NCBI GenBank assembly: GCA_937944445.1
Contig: CALDYP010000002.1
Location: 1 to 62,658 of the forward strand
Origin: an uncultured Anaerolineae bacterium
GTDB taxonomy: Bacteria; Chloroflexota; Anaerolineae; Aggregatilineales; Phototrophicaceae
Length of the DNA: 62,658 nt
Direction: 5' to 3'
Shown here piece after piece: positions 18,114 to 25,657 of the stretch (position 1 is its first letter; the number at the start of each line of letters is the position of its first letter). The position numbers and the translations under genes were made by a program. Below the pieces are notes generated by a model. That model was not told the DNA's origin, searched no databases, and saw only the letters and a list, made by a program, of their open reading frames with translations.

Positions 18114-18716
18114 TCAATCAAACGTCACCAATGGCTCCAGCACCTCCAGCGTGCGCGCGCCGATGCCGGGCACAGCGTCCAGCGCAGCAAGGTCGGCGAA
18201 TGGGCCGTTGGCCTCGCGGTAAGCCACGATTTGAGCAGCCAGCGCCGGCCCGATCCCCGGCAGAGCCGTCAGCTCGTCCATCGTCGCGCGGTTGATCGCT
18301 ATCGTCCGTGCCGAAGGCAGCGCGGTCGGCAGATTAGCGCCATCAGCTTGAGACGGCACATGTACCTGATCGCCGTCGCGCAAGATGCCCGCCAAGTTCA
18401 CCCCCGTTAGCTGTGCACCGTCAATCAGGCCGCCCGCTGCGTTGACTGCATCTTGAACGCGGCTGCCGTGCGGCAGCGTCACCAATTGGTTGGGTCGGTT
18501 CACCGCGCCCGTCACATACACGGTAATCGGTTCGCGGGTCGGCGTTGGGGCGGGGGTGCTCGTAGGCTGCGGCGGTACGATGACGATCTCAACCGGCGCA
18601 GGCCGCGTCCACACTACCACAGCAGCAGCCCCACCGATCACGACGATGAGCGCGGCCGTCAGCAGCATGAATGCCCAATCTGCCCGCCGAGGCTGCTGCG
18701 TCTCGTGTGGGGCCAT
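18114..18716 (-). CDS. comEA: ComEA-like DNA-binding competence protein
   Basis: A 200-residue protein with one N-terminal membrane helix (residues about 15-37), a Thr/Pro linker, an SLBB domain (about 65-125, YVTGAVNRPNQLVTLPHGSR) and a C-terminal tandem helix-hairpin-helix domain (about 138-198, INRATMDELTALPGIGPALA and FADLAALDAVPGIGARTLE). This is the ComEA architecture, in which the outward-facing helix-hairpin-helix binds incoming double-stranded DNA during transformation. No comEC or comEB is adjacent. The gene is alone on the minus strand. Confidence 0.88.
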   Translation of the reverse strand: MAPHETQQPRRADWAFMLLTAALIVVIGGAAAVVVWTRPAPVEIVIVPPQPTSTPAPTPTREPITVYVTGAVNRPNQLVTLPHGSRVQDAVNAAGGLIDGAQLTGVNLAGILRDGDQVHVPSQADGANLPTALPSARTIAINRATMDELTALPGIGPALAAQIVAYREANGPFADLAALDAVPGIGARTLEVLEPLVTFD

Positions 18717-18833
18717 ATTCGCTCCAGTTTGTTTTGAATCACTTACTTCTTAAGTATAGCAAGCTTTTAGCTCTCGCCATCGTCAAAACCTGAAAATTTA
18801 TTTCAATTAGTAGAAATTATTTAAAAAAAGAAT

Positions 18834-18865
18834 TTGTCAGCGTGTAATCGAATTCAGGCTATAAT
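18834..18865 (+). promoter_or_regulatory. Possible sigma-70-type promoter of the sensor kinase
   Basis: A consensus -10 box TATAAT lies at 18860-18865, 38 bases before the GTG start. The best -35 candidate, TTGTCA at 18834-18839, has a long 20-base spacer. The surrounding stretch 18770-18900 is strongly A+T-rich. The -10 call is reasonable; the -35 call is weak. Confidence 0.4.
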
Positions 18866-18902
18866 CAAGCGATAAGGACAGCGTAAAATGCAATAAAAAG
18901 CC

Positions 18903-21704
18903 GTGGATAGGTTAATTATCCTCTTCAACTTACTGATGTGTTTGACGGCCATCGTGACAGCGCTGGTCGTGGCGTTTGTTGCGTGGCCGCGTCGGCACAA
19001 TCAAACCCTCGGCTGGCTGATCGCGCTGTGCTTCGCCTCGGCTCTGACCATGTTCTTCTACGGGCTTCAAAGCCTTGCGCTAGACGATCTGCCCACCCTC
19101 ATCACGCTCATCAAACTGGAATACCTCGGTATAGCCACGCTGCCCTCAATCTGGTTCGGCCTCCTCTTCACCTTTACTGACCGGGCCTTTGCCTTCACAC
19201 GCCGTCAGATCGGCTTGCTGCTGATCGTGCCCGCCATCACGCTGCTCTTGGTGTTCACCAACGAGTGGCACGGCCTCATCTGGAGGGAAGTATCTTTAAC
19301 CACTTTCAACGACATCCCCGTGTTTACCCCGCAGTACGGCGTTGGTTTTTTGATGCTTGCCGCTTACAGCTATACCCTGATCACAATCGGGACGATTCGC
19401 TTGATTCGCAGTGTGCGCATCCGCTGGCGCTTGTATCGCAACCAAGCGGCGCTGCTGTTGATCGGCACGCTTTTGCCGTGGCTGCGCAGCGCACTGCTCA
19501 TCTTCGACGACATCAACCCCTTTGCTGGCATCGCTTTTGATGCGCTGTTCGTGGCGGCTGGGCTTCTAGCAATTGGCCTCGCGGTGCTGCGCGTGGGGTT
19601 GTTCAGCTTTGCGCCCTTTGCCTATCAAACGATCTTCAGCCTGCTGCCGATCGGCGTCGTCTTGCTCGACCGCGACAACTACATCCTCGCCGTAAACCAA
19701 GAAGTAGTGGATTTCCTCGGGCAGCCCCGCGAGCAGCTTGAAGACCGCCATATCGCTGAAGTGCTCCCTGAACTGAGCGATTGGGTGCGTCAACTGCCCA
19801 GCAGTGAGGAAACCTTCGAAAACCTGCACATCCACGAGCAAACGATACAGGTCAGCGCCATCCCCATCCGCAACGACAGTGGCCACATCATCGGGACATT
19901 GGTTCAAGCGCGTGACGTCACCGGTGAGGTCAACCGCGAGGCCGAACGCCAGCGCGCCGAGCAGACAGCCCGCGTCATTCACGACATGACGCAGACGCTT
20001 GCGGGCGCGCTCAGCACCGATCAAGTGATGCAGCGCCTGCTCGCCACCCTGCCCCGTCTCATCGACCACGACGCGGCGAACATCATGCTCTATGACCCCA
20101 GCACGCGCCGCGCGCGCATCCACTACACCCGCGGCTACAGCGCTGAAGATGACGCATGGCTGCGCCAGCAGATCTTCCCGTTGAGCAACTACCCAACCCT
20201 GCAAACGGCTGAGGCCACCAAGAAGCCCGTCATCGTGCCTGAAGTGACCAACTTTGACGGTTGGGTAGAACTACAAACCACCCAGCGCATTCGCGGCTAT
20301 GCCTGCGTTCCTATTCTGCTCAACGGTCAGGTGTTTGGCTTTATCAACCTCGACGTCTTCCGCACGGGCGCACTCAGCCCAGAGATTGCCAATCGACTGG
20401 AGTTGGCTGCTCAGCAAGCCAGCGCCGCTTTCCACAACGCACAGCTCCACGAGCAAGCCCAGCAGCAAGCCCAAGAGCTTCAGCGCCGAGTTCACTCGCT
20501 CGTCATTCTGCAAAAGATGGCGCGGGATATTTCTGCCGCTGTGGACTGCGACGAACTAGCGACCATCGGGCTGGACGCGATGCTGCGCGTGGCTCAGACC
20601 CGCGGGGGCTGCATCGCCCTGATGCAAAACGAGCGCCTTCAAATCAGCACCTGCTACGGCAACTACGACATGGATGCCCTAACGGCTTTCTTGAACGACC
20701 CCAACGGACTGCGCGCTCAACTTGACCAGATCGAACAAATTCACGTGGAGCAGGGCGCGTATCTCTCCAGCGCCATGCGGGACAGCCAACTGCGGATCAC
20801 GCTGCCGCTGCGCCACATCGACGAACTTTCAACCCGTCTGCTGGGCGTGATCCTCATGGAGGACGACAAACCCACCTCACCCGTTCCAGATCGCCTTGAG
20901 ATGCTGGTTGTGCTGGCAGATCGCTTAAGCGTGGCCATACAAAACGCCTCGCTCATCGACCAGCTCAGCGCGCGCGCCGCACAACTTGAACAGCTCAACG
21001 CTCAGCTAGAAGAGCTGGAAGAACTCAAGAGCGAGATGCTGCGCGTGGCCGCCCACGACCTCAAAACGCCGCTGAACATCATCCTCAACTACACAAACCT
21101 GCTGCCAGAGCTGATGCGCTCAGGGCAAAATCTCGACGACATTTACCGCGACCTGCGTGAGGCCGGCAAGCGCATGGATCGCATCATCCGCGACTTCCTC
21201 TCGTTGGAGCGTATCAGCCGCCTCGCCACCCAAACCACGCCTCAGGTCTTTGCCGTTCACACGCTGTTCGACAAGCTCAAAGTGGACTTCTTCATGCTGG
21301 CACACCGCCACAAGCTGACGCTTGAAACACACATCGAATCGCCCCCGCTGCACGGCGTCGGTGACCCCGTGCTGATCTATGAAGCGCTGTCGAACTTGGT
21401 CTCGAACGCCGTCAAATACACGCAGGCGGGCGGCCACATCGACGTTGCAGCCGCTGTCGTCGATGGGCGGCTGCGCTTCTCCGTAACCGACAACGGCCCC
21501 GGCATCCCCCCTGATGAGCACCCCAACTTGTTCACACCTTTCTACCGCACTCGATCCGCGCGCGAGTCTAGCGTTGAGGGAACCGGGTTGGGGCTGCATT
21601 TGACGAAGAAGATCATTGAGCGCCAGCGCGGGCGGGTGTTCTTCACCAGCGCTGTCGGGCAAGGCAGCTGCTTTGGCTTTGACCTGCCGCTGCCCGCCAG
21701 TTAG
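18903..21704 (+). CDS. 7TM-PAS-GAF-GAF sensor histidine kinase
   Basis: A 933-residue protein. The first 215 residues form a seven-helix N-terminal sensor region. A PAS domain follows (about 235-345, IGVVLLDRDNYILAVNQEV), then two GAF-like domains (about 365-520 and 530-690), a coiled linker, HisKA with phospho-acceptor His718 (VAAHDLKTPLNI) and an HATPase domain (SNLVSNAVKYT, DNGPGIPPDE, GTGLGLHLTKKIIE). No response regulator is adjacent. The GTG start at 18903 lacks a clear ribosome-binding site. Although it is next to the FHA/kinase set, a 320-base gap and a hairpin separate it, so a functional link is only possible. Confidence 0.87.
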   Translation: MDRLIILFNLLMCLTAIVTALVVAFVAWPRRHNQTLGWLIALCFASALTMFFYGLQSLALDDLPTLITLIKLEYLGIATLPSIWFGLLFTFTDRAFAFTRRQIGLLLIVPAITLLLVFTNEWHGLIWREVSLTTFNDIPVFTPQYGVGFLMLAAYSYTLITIGTIRLIRSVRIRWRLYRNQAALLLIGTLLPWLRSALLIFDDINPFAGIAFDALFVAAGLLAIGLAVLRVGLFSFAPFAYQTIFSLLPIGVVLLDRDNYILAVNQEVVDFLGQPREQLEDRHIAEVLPELSDWVRQLPSSEETFENLHIHEQTIQVSAIPIRNDSGHIIGTLVQARDVTGEVNREAERQRAEQTARVIHDMTQTLAGALSTDQVMQRLLATLPRLIDHDAANIMLYDPSTRRARIHYTRGYSAEDDAWLRQQIFPLSNYPTLQTAEATKKPVIVPEVTNFDGWVELQTTQRIRGYACVPILLNGQVFGFINLDVFRTGALSPEIANRLELAAQQASAAFHNAQLHEQAQQQAQELQRRVHSLVILQKMARDISAAVDCDELATIGLDAMLRVAQTRGGCIALMQNERLQISTCYGNYDMDALTAFLNDPNGLRAQLDQIEQIHVEQGAYLSSAMRDSQLRITLPLRHIDELSTRLLGVILMEDDKPTSPVPDRLEMLVVLADRLSVAIQNASLIDQLSARAAQLEQLNAQLEELEELKSEMLRVAAHDLKTPLNIILNYTNLLPELMRSGQNLDDIYRDLREAGKRMDRIIRDFLSLERISRLATQTTPQVFAVHTLFDKLKVDFFMLAHRHKLTLETHIESPPLHGVGDPVLIYEALSNLVSNAVKYTQAGGHIDVAAAVVDGRLRFSVTDNGPGIPPDEHPNLFTPFYRTRSARESSVEGTGLGLHLTKKIIERQRGRVFFTSAVGQGSCFGFDLPLPAS

Positions 21705-21706
21705 GT

Positions 21707-21730
21707 TAAGCCGCAGGCGCTTGCGGCTTA
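21707..21730 (+). terminator. Stem-loop after the histidine kinase gene
   Basis: TAAGCCGCA (21707-21715) pairs perfectly with TGCGGCTTA (21722-21730) across a 6-base loop, starting 3 bases after the stop codon. There is no T tract, so termination would be factor-dependent or the stem may act as a 3' stabiliser. Confidence 0.45.
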
Positions 21731-22024
21731 CAGGGGGCGTCCACGGTCGAAACGATCCAACGCCGAGCGCTAACGCAGTTTGAAAGTCAACATGGAACTG
21801 AGCCGACACAGCGAGGCCAACACACGCCGCGCAGGGATGCGACCTGTCGCGTCCGTCGAGGGGGGAAACGGACAAGCAAGCCCTACGATGCCGCGTCTGC
21901 AGGGGCTTCCGCCGCGGGCGCTTCTGTTCGAGGTTAGACCCACCCAGCCGCATGCGGCGCTTGCTTTATTAGCCTGCCTTTTCCATAATAAACAAATATT
22001 AAGCGAACCAATGACGGGCAACCC
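21731..22024. other. Intergenic region without a clear gene; possible structured RNA
   Basis: No open frame here looks like a real protein; the longest (21780-22028, +) overlaps the next gene and has no recognisable features. The stretch 21740-21950 stays G+C-rich and contains several complementary G/C segments, then ends in a self-complementary GCCGCATGCGGC followed by an A+T-rich block up to the FHA gene. That pattern could fit a structured non-coding RNA, but I could not match it to tmRNA, SRP RNA, RNase P or 6S RNA consensus elements. Confidence 0.3.
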
Positions 22025-22729
22025 ATGACCCCCACGATTGATCTTGAGCAGCTTCGTTGGACTGTGCCGGTGGCGCTAGGCGTCGTGCTGCTGATCCAAC
22101 TGCTCTACTTGGCGGTGCTGTCGCGCATCCCACGCCAGCGAGAGGCGGTGCAGCCGCCGCCCGTGCTGCCCTCAGTGCAGCCTTACACACCCGCCAGCGC
22201 GCCGAGCGTTCCCACCACATCCCCCCAACCGATGAGCGCGCCACCTGTGCCGTCGGCGGCCCCACCGGCCCCCGTCATGCCCAGCGCGAGCAGCTCGACC
22301 ATGCCAGCGCCTGCCCCCGCTGCCCCGCTGCCCAGCGCAGCGGCTGCGCCCGCTGTGGCAGGCGGCCCGCGTGGCAAGTTCGTCGTTTTGGCAGGCATCG
22401 AGGGCGTGAGCGAGATTGCTATCCCGGCCAAAGAGTTCACCATCGGGCGCTTCTACAACCCAGAGAACGACATCTTGATCGGCTTGGATGAGCGCAGCAT
22501 CTCGCGCAAGCACGCCCGGTTCATCGTCGATGAGAGCACGCGCGAGTACTACATCAAAGACACCGCCAGCTCTTTCGGGACGTTCTTGCTGATTAACGGC
22601 CAATTTGAGCAGCTTGCAGCCAACGTGCAGGAACGAGTTTACAATGAAGATGTCGTTCGCTTTGGGAACGTTGTGACAGTGCGGCTCATCCTGCCGATTG
22701 AGACCCGCGGCACTGTCACCAGCTTGTAG
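22025..22729 (+). CDS. Membrane-anchored FHA-domain protein
   Basis: A 234-residue protein with one N-terminal membrane helix (residues about 11-32), a Pro/Ala/Ser-rich linker (about 40-115) and a C-terminal FHA domain (about 120-225). The phosphothreonine-binding landmarks are visible: FTIGRFYNPENDI, RSISRKHARF and TASSFGTFLLING, where an Asn-Gly loop is present. It starts a run of signalling genes (kinase, phosphatase, VWA-FHA) leading into the injection-system cluster. It probably docks phosphorylated partners at the membrane, as Fha1 does in threonine-phosphorylation control of type VI secretion; that parallel is inference. Confidence 0.82.
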   Translation: MTPTIDLEQLRWTVPVALGVVLLIQLLYLAVLSRIPRQREAVQPPPVLPSVQPYTPASAPSVPTTSPQPMSAPPVPSAAPPAPVMPSASSSTMPAPAPAAPLPSAAAAPAVAGGPRGKFVVLAGIEGVSEIAIPAKEFTIGRFYNPENDILIGLDERSISRKHARFIVDESTREYYIKDTASSFGTFLLINGQFEQLAANVQERVYNEDVVRFGNVVTVRLILPIETRGTVTSL

Positions 22730-22738
22730 GGGGTAAGC

Positions 22739-23848
22739 ATGCGGTATCAGCCGGGGACGGTGATTCGTGACACGTACACACTAGAGCGCCTGTTAGGCGT
22801 CGGCGCTTCAGGGGAGGTGTGGAAAGCCGACGACCACGGCACGCCGGTGGCGATCAAGTTCATGAACGAGAACTTGCTGCACGGTGAGAAGGCCCGCAAG
22901 CACCGCCAGCGGTTGGAGCGTGAAATCTACGCGCTTGGGCTGCTGCAACACCCCAACATCCCTCGCCTGCACGATTACGACCTCGACTTTGAACGCCCCT
23001 TCGTCGTCATGGACTACATCGACAGCCCTTCATTCGAGTATCTCATCAGCAGCGGCGAGATGCTCTATGTGCCCGTCACCGAACGGCTGCGGCTGCTGCG
23101 CGATATCGCCAGCGCGCTCACCAGCGCGCACGAGGCCGGCATCATCCACCGCGACATCAAGCCCGGCAACATCCACGGGACTGAGACGCCTTACCTGCTC
23201 GATTTCAGCGTCGCCCTCGAAGAAGAAAGCCTTGAACACACCAACTTCAACGTCGGCACGACCATCTATATGACCCCCGGCGGCGAACTGCCCGACCGCT
23301 TAGCCGATAACTACAGCTTCGCCGTCGTGGCCTATGAGGTGCTCTTCGGTGAGCATCCGATCTTCCCGAAGAACGACGAAACCCGCATGATGGGCACGTA
23401 CAGCCGCATCGTAGCGTTCAATCGGCTCAAAGCGGGCGACTGGCGCAAGCCCAGCAAGCTGACGCCCGATCAACTGCCGTTTGACATGCGCGCAGCGGAT
23501 TTGGCGGCGCTCGACGCGGTGTTCACGCGCGCCCTCGGCGACCCAGCGCAGCGCTATGTGCACCTCGGCGAACTCATCAACGACTTGAGCCGCGCCATCC
23601 TCAACGCTGAGACTTACGAGCTGATCCGCCAGATGCCCACTGCGCCGGCCCCACAGCCCTACTCCCCTCCAAGCGCCCCACGCGAGCTGCCAGCCGCCGA
23701 GAGCTTCACCGTGTTAGAGGTGACCGGCAGCGCCACCCAGCCTGAAACCCCGACCAACCTTGAAGCCGCTCCCCCTGCATCTGACGCAGAAGAGAAAGGC
23801 CTCCGACGCTTGATCGGGCGGTTGGGGCGCTTGATCGGGCGAGGCTGA
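22739..23848 (+). CDS. Ser/Thr protein kinase with a DFS motif
   Basis: A 369-residue Hanks-type kinase with no membrane segment. The glycine loop is LLGVGASGEVWKA, the ATP-binding lysine is in VAIKFM and the catalytic loop is IIHRDIKPGNI. The usual DFG is DFS (YLLDFSVAL), and the activation segment ends TIYMTPGGE instead of a clear APE. DNYSFAVVAYEVLFGE matches subdomain IX. The Asp of DFS is retained, so activity is plausible. Residues after about 290 are Pro-rich and end in a basic Arg/Gly/Leu repeat. Ten bases separate it from the FHA gene, and it is the likely opponent of the downstream phosphatase. Confidence 0.85.
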   Translation: MRYQPGTVIRDTYTLERLLGVGASGEVWKADDHGTPVAIKFMNENLLHGEKARKHRQRLEREIYALGLLQHPNIPRLHDYDLDFERPFVVMDYIDSPSFEYLISSGEMLYVPVTERLRLLRDIASALTSAHEAGIIHRDIKPGNIHGTETPYLLDFSVALEEESLEHTNFNVGTTIYMTPGGELPDRLADNYSFAVVAYEVLFGEHPIFPKNDETRMMGTYSRIVAFNRLKAGDWRKPSKLTPDQLPFDMRAADLAALDAVFTRALGDPAQRYVHLGELINDLSRAILNAETYELIRQMPTAPAPQPYSPPSAPRELPAAESFTVLEVTGSATQPETPTNLEAAPPASDAEEKGLRRLIGRLGRLIGRG

Positions 23849-23937
23849 GCCAACTGTGTTGCGCAGCGGCAATTTTGACGCCACAATGAGCAGCATCCGG
23901 TCTCATTTGAGGCTATCGCGGTTTAAAGACTGACAGC

Positions 23938-25632
23938 ATGTACAATTTCTTGTTCACCATCCTGCGGTTCATCACCAGCCCCTTTCGGCTGATCAGCCAA
24001 GCGTTAGGCCTCAATCGGCTGACGACGCTTGGCAGTTCCACGCGCAGCCTGCTTGGGCGCTTCGGGCGGGCGTTTGGCCGCTTCGCGCCGCGCGGCACAT
24101 GGCTGGCCGACATGCGCGACAGCTACCAAGCATGGCGTGAAGAACGCGCCTACGCGCGGCTCGAAAAGCAGGATGTGCCGGCCATCTACCGCCCCGAAGC
24201 CGCCGACTACTCACAGATTCACCTCATCCGTGACGATCAACGGCTCGTGCTGCACGTCGGCGCGGCAACGCGCAGCACCCAAGCCAGCTTGCTGCTGCGC
24301 GAAGGCAGTGCGAACCCGCTCACGCTCACCTTTCGCCGCGTGAACGACACCCACTACGGCGCGCCCTTCGCCTTGACGATCCGCGGTGAGTGTGAGGCAG
24401 CCGTCAACGGGCGCGCCATCCACGGCGAAACGCCCATCCCCAACAAGAGCCGCCTGAGCATCGACGACGAGGACTACCGCGTTGAGTTTCTGGCGTGGCA
24501 GGCGCTCGCGTTCGCCCCGCGTTTGGAAGTCGGTTGGTACACGCACCGCGGCCCCGTGCGCCACTTGAACGAAGACGCCATCGGGGTGGCCAAGTCGCCC
24601 TATGGGCAGTTCTTCGCGGTGGCCGACGGCGTCGGCGGCGGCGAGCGCGGCGACCTCATCAGCGAGTACGCCATCCGCTACATGCTGACCGTGTTCGAGC
24701 GCAACATCCGCTACGATTACGACTGGCTCGACTTGATGCGCCAGTCGTTCCTCAACATCAACCAAGAGGTGCGCCGCTTCGGGATGCAGTCGCAATCTCT
24801 GACGGGCACAACGCTCACCTGCGTGATCCTGCGCGGGTGGGATGCGTTCGTCGGCCACATCGGCGACTCGCGCTTGTATCTGGTGAGCGGCGGCACCGTC
24901 ACCCAGATCACCCAAGATCACGTGCGCGTGGTGCGCCGCGCCCCCATCGCCGAGGGCAGCCCCCTGCCTGAGCAGCTCGAGCGCAACTTGCTCACCCGCG
25001 CCATCGGCAAAGATGACCTGATTGAGCCACAGCTTACGGCGGTGCGCCTTCAGCCCGGCGACCACCTGCTGCTGATGACCGACGGCGTCGGCTTGCGTAT
25101 CCGAGAGGACGAACTCGCGGCGCTCACCGCCACCTATCGCCCAAGCACCCTGCCGGAGCATCTGGCAGTTTTGGCCAATGAGCGCTTCAACGCGGATAAC
25201 CTCTCAGTGATTCACGTCAGCGTCAAGTCCACCAACCGCCGCACCTTCTGGCAGCCTGAGGCGGCTGACCGCGTGTACGTGCAGGGCAGCGCGTCGCCCA
25301 CCCTACACCTCAACGCGCCGCTGGCCATGCGCACCGATTATCAGCGCCGCCGCCGCGCGCGAACGCTGCTAGCGTGGGGCATGCTGCTGGCGCTGGTGGT
25401 AATCGTCGCTGTGGTCGCGCTGCGCAGCCAGCCAACAACTGCCCTGATCGACGCCTCGCCGACGCCGCGCCCCAGCGCAACAGCCAGCTTCACCCCCAGC
25501 CCATCGCCCACACGCCGCCCGCAAACGGCCACCCCCACGCCGACCATCACGCCCACGGCGACGGTCATCCCGCCCACCAGCACCCTAGCCCCTTTGCCTA
25601 CCAGCACGCTTGCACTGCCACTGCGCCCGTAA
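23938..25632 (+). CDS. PP2C-family protein phosphatase with membrane anchor and degenerate FHA-like domain
   Basis: A 564-residue protein. Residues about 95-190 form a beta-rich module resembling a degenerate FHA domain (VNGRAIHGETPIPNKSRLSI). A PP2C/SpoIIE-type phosphatase follows (about 198-445) with metal-binding motifs HLNEDAIG, VADGVGGGERGD and HIGDSRLYLV. One membrane helix (about 474-497) leads to a Pro/Thr/Ser-rich tail of about 65 residues, probably outside the cell. The domain set opposes the adjacent Ser/Thr kinase, like PppA against PpkA in type VI secretion. A 3' gap of 25 bases links it to the VWA-FHA gene. Confidence 0.85.
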   Translation: MYNFLFTILRFITSPFRLISQALGLNRLTTLGSSTRSLLGRFGRAFGRFAPRGTWLADMRDSYQAWREERAYARLEKQDVPAIYRPEAADYSQIHLIRDDQRLVLHVGAATRSTQASLLLREGSANPLTLTFRRVNDTHYGAPFALTIRGECEAAVNGRAIHGETPIPNKSRLSIDDEDYRVEFLAWQALAFAPRLEVGWYTHRGPVRHLNEDAIGVAKSPYGQFFAVADGVGGGERGDLISEYAIRYMLTVFERNIRYDYDWLDLMRQSFLNINQEVRRFGMQSQSLTGTTLTCVILRGWDAFVGHIGDSRLYLVSGGTVTQITQDHVRVVRRAPIAEGSPLPEQLERNLLTRAIGKDDLIEPQLTAVRLQPGDHLLLMTDGVGLRIREDELAALTATYRPSTLPEHLAVLANERFNADNLSVIHVSVKSTNRRTFWQPEAADRVYVQGSASPTLHLNAPLAMRTDYQRRRRARTLLAWGMLLALVVIVAVVALRSQPTTALIDASPTPRPSATASFTPSPSPTRRPQTATPTPTITPTATVIPPTSTLAPLPTSTLALPLRP

Positions 25633-25657
25633 TCGCCCTGAAAGGACTGTCAGCGCC

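Noticed and set aside
21780..22028. 82-residue plus-strand open frame before the FHA gene
   Set aside because: It has no ribosome-binding site, no recognisable domain, and its end overlaps the FHA gene start in another frame.
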